A stretch of DNA of 64,000 bases from Aldrovandia affinis (GCA_029706075.1 JAINUG010000020.1:7745546-7809545), one strand, 5' to 3'. Counted from the first letter of the stretch, positions 1-54,394 are shown. A program made the numbers and translations. The notes: generated by a model not told the origin, from the letters alone.

Positions 1-348
1 TGTCCTCCCATGAACTCCATTCTTGTTTAGTGTTTTACATATCGTAGATTCGTCAACAGAGATGTTAGCATGTGCCAGAGATTTCTGTAAGTCTTTAGCT
101 GACAGTCTAGGATTCTTCTTCACCTCATTGAGCATTCTGTGCTGTGCTCTTGCAGTCATCTTTACAGGACGGCCACTCCTAGGGAGAGTAGCAACAGTGC
201 TGAACTTTCTCCATTTATAGACAACTTGTCTTACCGTGGACTGATGAACATCAAGGCTTTTAGACATACTTTTGTAACCCTTTCCAGCTTTATGCAAGTC
301 AACAATTCTTAATCGTAGGTCTTCTGAGAGCTCTTTTGTGCGAGGCAT
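1..348 (-). CDS. Tc1-like transposase, N-terminal 116 residues (partial)
   Basis: Reading from an ATG at 348-346 the frame is open to the window edge, 116 codons without a stop. It begins [20 protein letters not shown] and continues with the paired helix-turn-helix DNA-binding region of Tc1 transposases, including the basic GRPVK hinge (AT-hook-like) near residue 60. The catalytic DDE domain would lie to the left, outside the window. Because the frame is undamaged here, this copy may be younger than the other Tc1 copies in the window. Tc1 transposases bind the inverted repeats and move the element by cut and paste into TA sites. Confidence 0.8.
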   Translation of the reverse strand, partial: MPRTKELSEDLRLRIVDLHKAGKGYKSMSKSLDVHQSTVRQVVYKWRKFSTVATLPRSGRPVKMTARAQHRMLNEVKKNPRLSAKDLQKSLAHANISVDESTICKTLNKNGVHGRT

Positions 349-729
349 GGTTCACATCAGGCAATGCTTCTTGAGAATAGCAAAATCAAAACTGGTGTGT
401 GTTTTTATAGGGCAGGGCAGCTTTAACCAACACCTCCAATCTCGTCTCATTGATTGGACTCCAAGTTGGCTGACTCCTGACTCCAATTAGTTCTTGGAGA
501 AGTCATTAGCCTAGGGGTTCACATACTTTTTCCACCCTGCACTTTGAATGTTTACATGTTGTGTTCAATAAAAACATGAAAACATATAATTGTTTATGTG
601 GTATTAGTTTAAGCAGACTGTGTTTGTCTATTGTTGTGACTTAGATGAAGATCAGATCACATTTTATGACCAATTTATGCAGAAATCCAGGTAATTCCAA
701 AGGGTTCACATACTTTTTCTTGCAACTGT
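1..729 (-). mobile_element. Tc1/mariner-like element, 5' part, cut by window edge
   Basis: The right end reads as a Tc1-type terminal sequence, with a run of 'cacatactttttcttgcaactgta' character ending in TA near 729. The minus strand from 348 to 1 encodes the N-terminus of a Tc1 transposase. About 380 bp of terminal and untranslated sequence separate the ATG from the element end. The left end is beyond the window. Confidence 0.85.
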
Positions 730-1180
730 ACATTAAAAAGAGACTTTGTTCAGTTAATTTATGAGATACCAAGGTTTCGGATAGCCCTTTCTCAAGGGAA
801 CTCTGCTACCCGGCCGGCTCATCTCCCTCTCTGTGTTTAAGCTTCCATATTTTAAACTTTTAAACTTAAAAGTCTGTCAATATCAGTCTACCAATGTATA
901 AATGAAAAAGTGTCAACGAGAGGAGCAAGGCGGTAGGGGAGCAGAGGTCAGGCCAGGTTCCTCCTGAGAGACAGACTCACTGTGCAGGACAAGACAAAAC
1001 CAAGGTACACAAAAACCATGCACAAAATCGCATTCACTCCCCACGCCTCCAAAAAACACATTCAAACCCCTCACCTCAACAAAACCGCATTCAAACCCCA
1101 CACCTCGACAAAACCAGGTCAGTTATTTATCAATCTATAGTACGCATGGTCCACCCGAAGGCAACCGCCAACCGCCCGCC

Positions 1181-1286
1181 AGCATCTGAATCGGGTTGAC
1201 TGACCCCTTCCACCAACCCCGACAGATCACGTCAGCATCTGAACCGGGTCTACTGACCCCTTCCACCAACCCCGACAGATCACATC
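1181..1286. repeat. Two-unit tandem duplication, 53 bp
   Basis: Two copies of a 53-bp unit starting 'agcatctgaa' at 1181 and 1234 differ at only a few bases. Confidence 0.8.
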
Positions 1287-2928
1287 AGCTTTTCCTTAGC
1301 AGCGTATCTAGGTCCCAAAATAAACCTCCCTAACAACGCAACCAAAGTGCCCAAACATGAACATCCAACAAAAAGGACACGCTAAATACTCTGTTCGCAA
1401 ACAAAAAGGTCCCCCCACACTATGGTGCAGCAGATGTTTGTTTGTAGCCCAGGCGGCCTGCCCCCCATAGGAGCAGATGAGCAGTGCCCAGCCAGCTCAG
1501 GCTAAGCTAATAAATGAGCCATTTGGCTGATTGAAGACAGAGGGCTGTCTGACTGCTAATGTCCAGCAGGCCCTTCCTGCTGCCCTGAGCCAATGCTGCC
1601 CAGAGTGTCCTTAGGACCTGTTCAAGGAGCCCTCTCAGAGGCTGAAGGACAATCAATGTGTGCCAAAGGCTCGAGGTGACTAGGTTATTGGTATACAGAA
1701 CCCTCCCCTTGTAGGACAACTGGGGTAGCAACCATTTCCATCGAGACAATCTGGTACACACCTTCTCCACTACACCACACTCCCAGTTCTGTGCTTCGAA
1801 CACATTTGAACCCAAGTAGGCATAGGCATAGTTGTAGTCAGCTGCGTACCGTACCTGTAACACTGGGAAGGAAAAGGTTTTTTTATTTTTTTTTATTAAA
1901 TGAGAAGGCAGGGATACATATACAAGAAGTATTGAGCAAGTTGGCAGTGGTGATGGCAATAGGCTAGATGTACAGTACAGGATTCAATGGTAGTGGAGTC
2001 TGAAAATAAACAGCCAAGACTTTAAACCCACCTCCCCTTTAAACCCACTGCAACCCGCCAGGTAAAAGAGGGGAAAAAACATACACGTCATCGACCCACC
2101 AATGAAGCCTCGCTCTTCCCCCAGTTCACCTTTGCCAAAGAGGTCTTCTTATAGAGCCTTAGACTTTCTGCTAGTCTCTGGATATCCCCCTCCCCCTTAA
2201 TAAAGACAGACTTCCAAAACGTCTCCTCGTCAGGAAAAGACCTAGACAAATTCACCTGTTTACTGAACGTTTCATCTAAAAACTCAACAGCAACAGCCAC
2301 TAAAACACTTACACCCCTCGCCACTTTCCACACCTGCACAGGACTTGTCAGACGTCTGAGAGATGGGCGTCACAGGCTCAACCAACAGCCCCCTCCCTGC
2401 AGCCATGCCCTTCCCTGTGATCACGGCCCTCCCTACCACCCTTCCCAAACAAGCTGCCACTTGGGGGACACCAAACGTGATTCCAGAATGTTGTCAGTAG
2501 AGGAACCCTGTTGGAAGCAAAGGGACTGGTTCTTACATCCGAGAGAATTTTTGATTTTTGATCAAAAACGCAAACATTTCGAAACGTCTGAGTTCTCTCT
2601 CCAAAGCATCGCTGGCAATAAATTACAGCACAGTCAAAATAGTAACCCTAGCATATGGGGAGTACAGCGGCGTAACCGAGATTGAATTCCCCATTCACGA
2701 GAACACCGCGGATACAATATCTTCATAGCTAAGCTGCTCTCCCACAGTAAGGAGAACGTCTTCCACCGTAACACTAGTATCAGGTACACACCTGAAACCA
2801 TGGTGGAGAGACAGGGGTGACGCATCCTCATCCGTGAGAGACACCGACAAGTGTTAAACAGTTAAAACAGGTGTGAGCAAGAGGGAGAGAAAGAGGGCAA
2901 GAGCTGGAGCGAGATCCATAAGTGAGCA

Positions 2929-2958
2929 AGAGAGAGAGAGAGAGAGAGAGAGAGGGAT
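2929..2958. repeat. (AG)n microsatellite
   Basis: Uninterrupted AG dinucleotide run. Confidence 0.9.
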
Positions 2959-4968
2959 GGAGATGGTGGATATGTGCACATGAGCCTGTCTTTGCTTCCC
3001 GCCTTGTCATCATGCACCAGGGTTGAGAGGTCAAATCTGCCCCACCGGTGAACCTACCCCTGGAGAGAGATGACACCTGAGCACCATGTGTCAGGTGTGC
3101 CACCTGCAGGTCTCCCAGGTCACAGAGGGGGCAGAGCGCGTGCGAGACAGAGAGAGGCAGAGTGATGTGGGGATTCATCTCTGTCAGGGGCCGCTCCAGA
3201 GTCTCGCTGCTTCAGTTCTTTGATTCTCTAGTGCTGTGGGTCATTAACCCTGTTCAGTAAAGCCCCCCCTACCCACAAGGTTGTATGCTACCTTGAATTA
3301 GCAGGTCTGCCTAGCAACAGCTGAGCGTGAGCAGGGGAAAAGGGGAAAAAAAAGAAGAAGAAGATTTTCCTTTTTGCTTGATGTGTGGTGGAGCTGTCGG
3401 TCTATCTACAGAACAGCTGTATGTGGAGTGTATACGTTCTCTGTGGAACGTTCTCTACACAACAAGCTTATATCACAAGTGAAATGAGAATATAACCAAA
3501 TATAAACCCCCCAAAAGTCTGGAAACGTCTTTGTGCTTTCATGTGGGTATGACCGGTACATTGGGAGCGCGAGATAGTGATTGACATCACTTCACTTTGA
3601 AGCATCCTTCACAGATTATATTATTGATGATCATTCATGGATTATGAGTTAGCACTCCATACAAAGCAGTAACAGCAGTTATTATTTCAAATGAAAAACT
3701 AAAGAACCTCTTGGCAAGGATAAAAATATATTTTTTTGTGAGGAAACGTTATCTTCCCTATTGCTTGAAGCAATAATAATAATAACAACAACAATATTAA
3801 TAACTTATAATGCATATAACTTGTACAATGTTTGTAGCCCAAACAGTAAAACAAATAAAAAATAAAGAATAGTTTAAAAAATCTAAAAGACATTTTGATT
3901 AAAATGAAAGAGTAAATAAAAAATAAAAACATATAATGACAAACACAGTGTTAGTGATAAACCCAGCAGTAAAAACATCTAAAAGCCAAAGTGAATAGGT
4001 GAGTTTACAGCTGATACAGCTCAATGCATTGTATGTTTACGCTTTTATAAAAAAACGCATGACTAATGCTGTGAAAACATGTACATCAAGGCTAAATTAA
4101 GTCCTCTTCAATGAGGGGTATTTTTTCTCTCTTGCTTTTGTAGAACGAAAACGTTAGATGCTCAGGAACAATGTTTGCTACGATCGGTAAAGTTTACGTG
4201 GTTTCGTCATTTTGGACGTCAGCACCAAGGCCAGCAGCTTTCGAGCTTGCGTAGAGCAATTCCGGATGCTTGGTGAAGTTCGTTGACCAGCGTGAATTGC
4301 TCTAAGGAAACATATTTTTGATGCGCCCTTGACACCATTATTTATGTATTATTTATGTATATTCAAAAGCCACACGTTGATCTTAGCTGTGCTTGAGGTT
4401 GTATCGAGACTGACATTTGAACTGTAGATCTGTGTAATTGATCTGTGTAAATGTGTTTGTGATCACGTTGCTCTTCCCTAAGTGTTTGGAAACATGACAT
4501 TGAGAAACATAATTATGCACTGCGGATACTCCCACCTTCTTTATTTCAGATGAGCAATGGCTGGCTAAAAAATTAACCCAAAATACCAAGATAAATTGCT
4601 ACTGCAATTATGTGTCTAAGCGTCAGCACCACCTGCAGATACCTCATTAATACTGTAAAATTAAGACCTCTTGACAATGTATTATGGTCGAGTAGGTCGA
4701 GTATATATATATATAAACGTACAACAATAAGAAGAAGAATTAGGGGGGCCCACTGAATGTTTTTATTTTTATGTAGTAATGTTTGGCCCCTGAAGTAAAA
4801 TATAAATCTGTTTATGACCCGCAAACGTGCGATTAGTGATCCTCAATAAGTCAGCTTGCTCTTAATGCCTGATGAATGTTTGCCAAAGTGTCTGTACGGA
4901 GCGGGTGAGATTACAACAGCTGCACGTAATATAATAATATAAATAAATATAATATAATAATATATATA

Positions 4969-5108
4969 CCATTTAGCAGACGCTTTTACCCAAAGCGACT
5001 GACAGTACTGAATGCATACAGTTTTCAGTATATGTTGTCCCAATAGGAATTGAACCCACAACCTAAGCGTTGTCAATGCCATGCTCTCCCTACTGAGCCA
5101 CACAGAAC
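4969..5108 (-). mobile_element. tRNA-derived SINE fragment
   Basis: The plus strand opens with the reverse complement of the common fish SINE tail (atttagcagacgcttttaccc) and ends with a reversed B-box (ggaattgaaccc) and A-box-like tail (ctactgagccac). This is the order expected for a minus-strand SINE with a tRNA-like head at the right end. Confidence 0.7.
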
Positions 5109-6184
5109 CCACGTGCACGTGCGCTTTGAAAGACTGGTGTAACATTTACTACATGCGGACAAGCAGTGATGAACGAGACACACTATTCAGTCCTATTTTA
5201 AGTACATGTTGAACAAAAAAACCACACACGTTGAGAATGTTAAAACAACCTACACTAAATCGTGGTTAACCAATACAGTGCGAGACGCTCAAAAGTCAAC
5301 AGTACGCCTAGTTCGTGCTTCATCTTCCACCGGATTGACACACGTGCAGGGGAAGAGAATGCGGCGAACAAGGAGAGCTGGCAGGCGCAAGAGGGGCGAT
5401 AGAGAGACCGCGGAGTGAAAGAGAGACGGTGGGACTTGCCTATCCAGCCGAACTGAAGCGACCCAGACCACGTTCCCGGCTCTGCTGGCCTCGTGCGTAA
5501 TCACATTTTGAGCCAAGAGAAAGAGGACGAAGGCTAACCGATGCCGACCGAAAACGATCTACCCGCAAGCGCTAAGACATACCTCCATACTTTGCCTACC
5601 TGTCATTATCAGGGGGAAAAAGTTAAAGTTGGTAATTTCAGAGATCTATAATGACACACATTGTCTGCGAATATGGGAAATAGAATGCTGACACCAGATT
5701 AAAATCAGAATAAGACCTGAGATCGTCTCAAGAGGACATACTGTACTGTGGGGAAGAACGAAAGTTCATTGGGGTAAACTCGGGAGAAGGCGAAGCGCTG
5801 GAAAGATAACGGTATGTATGCAACAAAATGTCGATTAACAGCATTTCGGCGACGGGTACTTTGCATAAACATTTGTTTGCTTTTTCGTAGGCTATTATTT
5901 TTCGCATGTTGCGTTTTTTTCTCTCTACATAGAGAGACAAATATAATATAAACCATAATAGTCACAGGAGCCATATCATTTACCGGTGAATTGTTGGTTG
6001 TAATTGCTGTGGAGAATATTACATATTTTGCTTCGTCAAACGTTAATATAAGATGCTGAAAGAAAGGTAAGAAGTTGTTCGACATTACATAATGCCTTGC
6101 TGTAGAATCTGGATACAGCTTTAACAAAGATGCTTCAAAACCTAAGAGGGAACTAACTAATATCCGTTTTCACTTAAAACCCAG
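5109..6184. other. Upstream flank and probable 5' UTR region of oprl1
   Basis: No gene is recognised. The stretch 5300-5500 is richer in CpG than its surroundings and could include the promoter or a leader exon of oprl1. A branch-point-like ctaac and the sequence acccag ending at 6184 form a plausible 3' splice site just before the oprl1 start codon. A donor-like AAG|GTAAGA occurs at 6066/6067. A leader intron of 117 bp or longer is therefore possible but unproven. Confidence 0.35.
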
Positions 6185-6207
6185 GTTTGCGCAGCGCCCG
6201 CTTCACC

Positions 6208-47498
<41,291 letters not shown>

Positions 47499-47676
47499 CT
47501 AGGCCTGGATCCCAACCTGGTCGCCACAGAGACGGCCAGACTGGGGAACATTGGGGGTGAACTGATCCAGATAACCACCTTCTAACTCTGCAGGGACACT
47601 TATACACACCTTCTAAGTAACTAATAGAACCATACACACGCTGCATACAAAGACACGCACTAACACATGTTGTGGA

Positions 47677-47769
47677 GGCCTTTGGAGCAGGGAGACTTTC
47701 CGGGGGCAGGTTTGGCACTCTCACAGGGTGTGAGAGTAAACTGTCTCCCGGAAGGTTGCCCCAAAGGCC
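47677..47769. repeat. Imperfect palindrome 180 bp past the oprl1 stop
   Basis: Outer arms GGCCTTTGG and CCAAAGGCC, middle arms TTCCGGG and CCCGGAA, and inner arms ACTCTCACA and TGTGAGAGT. It may be a short MITE or a 3' UTR hairpin. Confidence 0.7.
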
Positions 47770-48848
47770 ATAATTGATTTAATTATTATTTAATTCATGT
47801 TAATTGGTAAGTGATTATTCACTTACCTAGTTGTGTGTGAGAATGTGCATTGTTTGGTGTTGAGTGATTGTGATTGGGTGAGTGAATGGTAGATGGGTGA
47901 TTGCCTCACGAGTCCCACCTGAGCCAGGCAGAAAGTAAGCCTATTTAAGAGTGGGGAATCAGTTGGTCTTGTCATGTCATTCATGTGTGCGTATTGAGTT
48001 GTTGATTGTCATTGTGTGCGGCTTGAGAGTTAGTCTGTCTGGTCATTTGTGTGTGCGAGTGCACGTACATTGTGTATTATTGTGTATTATTGTGTATTAT
48101 TGTGGAGTGTTTGATGTGACTCTGTCGGGCATGGTGGCGTGTGTCTGTAATCCAAGCTTCTGGGAGGCGGAGTCTGTGTGCGTTTGTCGAAAGTGACTGA
48201 GTAGAGTGCTTCCTGTGTGTGGGGAAAGAGGGAGAGGGGGCCCACTAAGAGTGTCCACCTCTCTCCCTCGGTGTAATTGTGAAAGAGAACGAGAGGGCGC
48301 CCTGAAAGAGGGTCCGCCTCGGTGTGATTGGAAGAGAACTCGCACTCGGGCAGTGGAGAGTGTTTCTGGACAATGGCCCGAGAACTCTCACTGAAAGAGT
48401 GGAGTGTCTTGGGGCTGGTTGCCAGAGAACTCTCACTGTGAGGAGTGGCGAGGGTCTCTGTGTGTTTGGGGTGAAAGAGAACTCGGACTGGAAAGTTTGA
48501 GTGTCTCTGTATGCATGGGTTTGGGAAGCACTTGAAAAGTCACTCGATATGTGTGTGCCTGGGGAGGTTCTAGGGGAACTCCGGACGGAAGAGGTGTGGT
48601 GTAATGTTAAGTTTGGATTATTTTAGTTTGTTATTTTAGTTCGTTGTTTTTGCCCGAAAGCTTCGCGGCAAGTAGGGTGAAGACTTTGTATTTGTTTGTT
48701 TTATTTTAACCTGCTCTCCCACTGTCTCTCTCCCATGTCTGGGGGGAGAGACCGAAACAAAATAAAAATCTGGTCCGTGGACCAAAGAATCCACTCCGTC
48801 TCCAGACTGCTCTGTTCCCGTCCAAGGATTGTCACGTGGCGTGTGATA
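47770..48848 (+). mobile_element. Solo-LTR-like repeat, plus copy
   Basis: It has a TATTTAA box (about 47941), repeated gagaactctcact units (48300-48480) and an AATAAA-type signal at about 48762. Its part 48170-48760 matches the inverted copy at 31091-31684. These features and their order suggest an LTR, but no internal region is attached and the exact ends are uncertain. Confidence 0.55.
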
Positions 48849-48849
48849 A

Positions 48850-49525
48850 TACACTACCGGTCAAAGGTTTTAGAACACCCCCATTTTCTATTTTTTTACG
48901 GACATTTAAGCAGTTCAAGTCCAGTGAATAACCTGAAATGGTACAAGGGTAAGTGGTAAAAATAAGTTTAGGTTACCAAAAACTGAAAAATAATGTGAAT
49001 TCCAGAGTTATAAAAAAAGGCCGTTTTCAGGGAACAAGTAATGGGTTAACAGTCACCATGTGCAAGTCGCTGACCCTGGATCCAGCAAAAGAGCCCCAGA
49101 CCATCACGCTTCCTCCTCCATGTTTGACAGTTGATGTCACACACTGAGGAACCATCCTTTCGTCTACTCGACGGCCTACGAAAACCTTTCAAAATGTCAA
49201 GATTTCAATTTTTTATTCATCGGTCCATAAGACCTTCTTCCAGTCTTCAGTAGTCCACTGGTGGTGCTTCATGGCCTAGGCAAGCCTCTTTTTCTTATTT
49301 TGCCATCTTAGCAATGGCTTTCTTACTGCAACTTGACCTGTCAAACCTGCAGCTCGAAGTCTTCTCTTCACAGTTGAAACTGCAGTTTAACTTTTTTTTT
49401 TTTTACCTCTTGCAGTTTACTGCTTACCTTTGTACCATTTCAGGTTATTCACTGGACTTGAACTGCTTAAATTTCAGTCAAAACTGGAAAATGGGGGTGT
49501 TCTAAAACTTTTGACCAGTAGTGTA
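48850..49525 (-). mobile_element. Tc1-like element B, second copy, internally deleted
   Basis: Ends TACACTACCGGTCAAAGGTTTTAGAACACC and ttttgaccagtagtgta. The minus strand has scraps of the same transposase as the 15444 copy. Confidence 0.88.
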
Positions 49526-49679
49526 TATATATACACACACACACACATACACATACAAATATATGCATACACACATACACAAATGGGACGAAGGGGCTTT
49601 TTTTTGTGAATTGAACAGTCATTGTATTATTGTTAGTGATGGTGTGGATTTGATTGCCATGATTCCTTATGCCTTCTGG

Positions 49680-49910
49680 TTTTAGCTGTGCTTTAAGGAT
49701 CAGCACAGAGTAGGGTTTAGCCGTAAGGATCAGCACAGAAAGCAGGTTTTAGCTGTAAAGATCAGGACAGAGAGTAGGTTTTAGCTGTTCTGTAAGGCTC
49801 AGCAGAGTGGGGTAGTTTTAGCTGTGCTTTAAGGATCAGCACAGAGTAGGTTTTAGCTGTAAGGATCAGCACAGAGTAGGTTTTAGCTGTAAGGATCAGC
49901 ACAGAGCAGA
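49680..49910. repeat. Minisatellite, about 32-bp unit
   Basis: Copies of gtaaggatcagcacagagtaggttttagct. Confidence 0.9.
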
Positions 49911-50964
49911 GAGTCTGGTTAGGAGAGCAGAACGTTTGAGAGCGATACTCTCACAGTAAAGGTCGCTCAGGATTGTTTCTTTGTGTGTATATCTATGGCA
50001 GCTCTGAGGGCCCTCTCAGTGTCTGGAAAACAAACAGATGAACAATCATGGCCTTAAATATTTCACCTTCCTAGCGATTCAGACCCGGCCGGTGCGTCGT
50101 TGCTCCTCAGCTCGTGTCTAAGGACGTAAAATGTTCTAGTCCCTCTGTGGCTGTAAAGACCTCATGTGATGCAAAAAACATGCTGTTTTTTAAAATGTCT
50201 TTAAAAAATGTTAAAATAATTAAAAAGGGTTTTCTATGGCATTGTGTTTTGCAGCTCTGTTATATAATTAAAACAAAAGGCTTTTGCAATTGAAAAACTT
50301 TGCTGAACAAATAAAAGTGGTGGAAATCATTATATCAATATTGTAAATGTAAATATGAGTGTATATAGTATTGTGGTCCTAACAATACCTTACCTTTTAT
50401 CTTATAAACCTCTGTTTTGTAGTGGTCCTTTGTATACAACTGTTTAGTTTCCTGTACAGTGTACCATGTAGACAGACCTGCACAGATTAATGTTAAATGA
50501 CTCTGAACCAAACATTTAAACTAAATTAAACATTTAGTACATTTAAAAAAATAAACAGTATTATGGAAAGTGTTGAAGTCATGGCTCTCGCTATGGATGA
50601 GATTTTAATATTTCGTTTTCTTGACGTCCTGTGTCCATTTCTACCCTGGCAGATGAAAAAAAAACGGTGTGCCAGTCTGTTTATTGTGTGGGATGCTTTG
50701 CTGGAAGCTTGAATTGCAAAATATTTTTCTGCACATTAATTAAACAGTATTGAAAGAAAAGAAGTCTGCTGCTTTTGTCTGCGTGCTTGTGTTCAGTATT
50801 ACTGACTCAAGGTGTAACAGTCAGTGTTCAGTATTACTGACAAGTCTAACAGCGCTCCGGGTGCCTAGCAGCCCTGTGGGGACAGATGCTGATTGGTAGC
50901 TATGATGGCAGGTGATCACAGTTATTATCCAATCAATAACCTTGAGTAACCTCTGCGCTGGCAG
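49911..50964. other. Intergenic, nothing recognised
   Basis: AT-rich sequence downstream of oprl1 without supported coding capacity. Confidence 0.4.
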
Positions 50965-51560
50965 CTAGCAATGCAGCAGGAAGCTATCGTCAGGTCTGTC
51001 TTTTATTCTCCACACTTGGGTCTCTAACCACCCAAGACTCCGCCCCTCTGTCCAAGCATACAGGTATGTGTGGCAGCGGAGGTCCTTTTCATGTAGCGCC
51101 ACTCCCTCTTGAACGGATTTCCTCCAGGTGTGTCTGTTGAGTGCGACTTCTTCCCAGTTGCTGGAATTGATGTTGAATTTCTTCATGCTGGTTTTGATGT
51201 TGTCCTTGTAGCATTTATTTTACCCACCAGCGCATCGCTGACCTTCCTTCAACTGGGAATACAGGATCTGTTTGGGGAGGCGTGAGTTGGGCTTCTGGAT
51301 GACATAGCCTGTCCATCTGAGTTGGTGCTCCATTATTGTGGTGGTTATGCTGTTCATGTTGGCTTCTTCCAGGACGCTGGTGTTAGTGTGTCTGTCCTCC
51401 CAGCTAATCCTCAGAATGTTTTGTAGGGATCTTTGGTGGTGTTGTTCCAGGGCTTTCAGGTGCCTACTGTATGTGGTCCATGATTCGGCTCCATACAGTA
51501 GAGTGGGGAGGACAGCTCTGTAAGCCAGGAGTTTTGTTTGGGCCTTAGGTCACGGTCACT
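50965..51560 (-). pseudogene. LINE ORF2 C-terminal fragment
   Basis: Minus-strand frames with shifts read NTNVLEEANMNSI, MEHQLRWTGYVIQ, SRLPKQILYSQL and NWEEVALNRHTWRKSVQEG. This order is characteristic of the region after the reverse transcriptase in non-LTR retrotransposons. Assignment to a clade is uncertain. Confidence 0.75.
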
Positions 51561-51593
51561 TCGAAGACTCTTTTCCTTAACCTCACATAGGGC

Positions 51594-51930
51594 AATGCAG
51601 AGTATACACACACACTCACTCAATGCAGAGTATACGCACACACTCACTCAATGCAGAGTATACACACACACTCACTCACCACAGAGTATGCACACACACT
51701 CACTCACTGCAGAGTAAACACACACTCACCACAGAGTGTACACACACACACTCGCTCACCACAGAGTATACACACACACACTCACTCACCACAGAGTATA
51801 CACACACACACTCACTCACTGCAGAGTATACACACACTCACCACAGAGTATACACACACAAACTCACTCACCACAGAACATACATACACACTCACTCAAT
51901 GCAGAGTATACACACACTCACTCACCACAG

Positions 51931-51973
<43 letters not shown>

Positions 51974-52320
51974 TCACTGCAGAGTATACACACACTCAAT
52001 CACCACAGAGTATACACACACACACACACACTGCAGAGCATACACACACTCACTCACTGCATAGTATACACACACAGTCACACACACTGCAGAGTATACA
52101 CACACACTCACACAAACACACACACATACGGCAGAGTATGCACTCACAGATGCAGAACTTACATACACACACAGAAACACTGCAGAACACATCCGTACAC
52201 ACCTACACATGCATGCATCCAAGCACATGTGCACACACATGCGTGCACACACATACACACCACGCACACCACTCATGGATACACACACACACACACACCA
52301 ACTCTGACACAAACGTGTAT
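51594..52320. repeat. CA-rich minisatellite, about 32-bp unit
   Basis: Units of gcagagtatacacacacactcactca, with pure (CA)n at about 51934-51968. The long His/Thr-rich frames are by-products. Confidence 0.95.
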
Positions 52321-52517
52321 GCACTAATTCACAGACGAAAGATGAAAAGAAAGGGCAAAAAGAGATTGAGAGAGGGGGAAGGGAGAGGAGAATAAAATAA
52401 TAGCGTGTTCTTTACAGAAATAGAGAGGGAGGGAGGGAAGAGAGACAGAGAGAGAGAGCTTGAATCACCCCTTCTCCCATGAGGTTCCACACAGCCCTTT
52501 AAATTTTGACACACACA

Positions 52518-53039
52518 TACACTATATGGCCAAAGGTCAGTGGACACCTGACCATCACACCTACATGAGCTTGTTGGACATCCCATTCTAAAACCATGGG
52601 CATTAATATGGAGTTGGACCCCCCCTTTGCGGCTATGACAGCTGCCACTCTTTCCACAAGATTTTGGAGTGTGTCTGTGGGAATTTGTGCCCATTCAGCC
52701 AAAAGAGCATCTGTGAGGTCAGGCACTGATGTTGGACGAGAAGGCCTGGCTCGCAATCGGCGTTCAGTGGGGTTGAGGTCAGGGCTCTGTGCAGGCCAAT
52801 CGAGTTCCTCCACACCAAACTCGTCTAACCATGTCTTTATGGACCTCGCTTTGTGCACAGGGGCACAGTCATGCTGGAACAGCAAAGGGCCTTCCCTAAA
52901 CTGTTCGAAGATGTCTTCGTATCCTGTAGCATTAATAATACCCTTCACTGGAACTAAGGGGCCTATCCCAAACCCTGAGAAACAGCCCTGAACTCAATAA
53001 TTAGTAGGGGTGTCCACTGACTTTTGGCCACATAGTGTA
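52518..53039 (-). mobile_element. Tc1-like element G, internally deleted
   Basis: Ends TACACTATATGGCCAAAGG and cttttggccacatagtgta. The minus-strand 149-codon frame has FQHDCAPVHKARSIKTWLDE (second catalytic Asp) and SPDLNPTERRL at the third. Confidence 0.9.
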
Positions 53040-53843
53040 GTTATGCGCACACTCACACACGCCCACACGCACATACTGCAGAACACACATAGACACACAT
53101 TGACTCTGACACAAATGTGTATGCACAAATTCACACAAGAAAGAGAGAGGAAGAGAGGGGGAAGAGAGAGGAGGGTAAAGAGAATAGCACATTCTTTACA
53201 GAAATAGAGAGAGGGAGGAAGGGAGGGAGTTCCACATGGCTGTTTAAATTCTGACTCACAAATTCACATCTTGTTTATTAGAGGGGAGCAGAGCCTGCTT
53301 TAGGACAGACGGTGAAAAACCATTAATGTTAATGATATTAATAAAGGTTAATGTTTTATTGATATTTTACTTCATGGTTCATTAATGGGACTGTAATATA
53401 AAGTGTTACCATGAAAAGACAATGAACATTATGAACATGGTTAACTTGTATTTGAATGAAGGCGTTAATTTGTTCTTTACGTAAAACATAGGGGCCTGCT
53501 TGTATTTGAATGAAGAGATTGGTTTGTATTTAAAATATAGGGGCCTGCTTGTATTTGAATGAAGGTACAGTTTCCTTCATCTACAGAATGACATCGAAAA
53601 TAAACACTGTAATGGTGCAGGTTCATTGTACAGAATGGTAATAAGGAAAATGAGCTTTGCCTGTTATGATTTTCCCTCTCTTGACAGTTAAAGGTTCCTG
53701 TTGACTTTGACCTCATCAATATGATATAATTATAGCAGGACAAAGGCACCCTGCTGTTCGCTTGGAGGAAACTTCTACCGACTTTGAACTTTGAATCCAT
53801 TTACACTCAAGCTTGGATCCATATCCAGAGATTACTACTTTAT

Positions 53844-53984
53844 GTCTGTGAGATTACTCTGTTTCTGTGAGATGGTTCTGTTTCTGTGAGATTGCTCTGT
53901 TTCTGTGAGATGGTTCTGTTTCTGTGAGATTGCTCTGTTTCTGTGAGATGGTTCTGTTTCTGTGAGATTGCTCTGTTTCTGTTC
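53844..53984. repeat. Minisatellite, 18/36-bp unit
   Basis: Alternating tctgtttctgtgagatgg and ctctgtttctgtgagatt units. Confidence 0.9.
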
Positions 53985-54387
53985 TGTACACATGCAAAGC
54001 ACAATCCAAATTAATTTACTGGTACATTCCCCAAAACAAAAACACCACAATGGTGGTCGCTCTCAAAATTGAAATGCCACTCTCTATCTGTGGTATTTTA
54101 AAAAATTGATATTTAGTAAAAATATTTTTTTTAGAAAAGAATGACTAAACATTTTCTGGGGGACTGAGGTGAAAGACAGGGGGGCTAAAGCCCCGCTAAA
54201 TAGGGTCTAAAATCGCCACTGGTACAGTGGATAGTATACATGTTAATTATATGTAATAATTTGTTTGTACTGTAAGTATTTTTTTCTTATTGCAAGAAAC
54301 CAACACTTTGTAAATATGTTCCTAATCAGTTGCATATGGCGTTATTGCTGAACCCGATTTCAAAAAGAACGAGCAAAACAGCCATTT

Positions 54388-54394
54388 TATAAAA
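54388..54394 (+). promoter_or_regulatory. TATA box candidate
   Basis: TATAAAA within ccattttataaaacag, about 280 bp upstream of the ATG of the candidate secreted-protein gene. Confidence 0.35.

Larger units (their letters stand above)
730..4968. other. Region upstream of oprl1 without recognisable gene
   Basis: No coding region that I can support. It contains a 53-bp direct duplication (1181-1286), short 33-bp-spaced repeats near 1050-1120, an (AG)n run at 2929-2958 and an AT-rich stretch from about 3640 to 4970. The short open frames look like chance frames. A 10-bp inverted repeat occurs at 4253-4303. Confidence 0.5.

Noticed and set aside
6187..6207. Upstream in-frame start for oprl1
   Set aside because: It is a TTG. 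The ATG at 6208 has a near-perfect Kozak context and gives the expected N-terminus.
51623..52395. His/Thr-rich frames of up to 234 codons
   Set aside because: Translation of a CA-rich minisatellite. All frames are open because the unit lacks stops.
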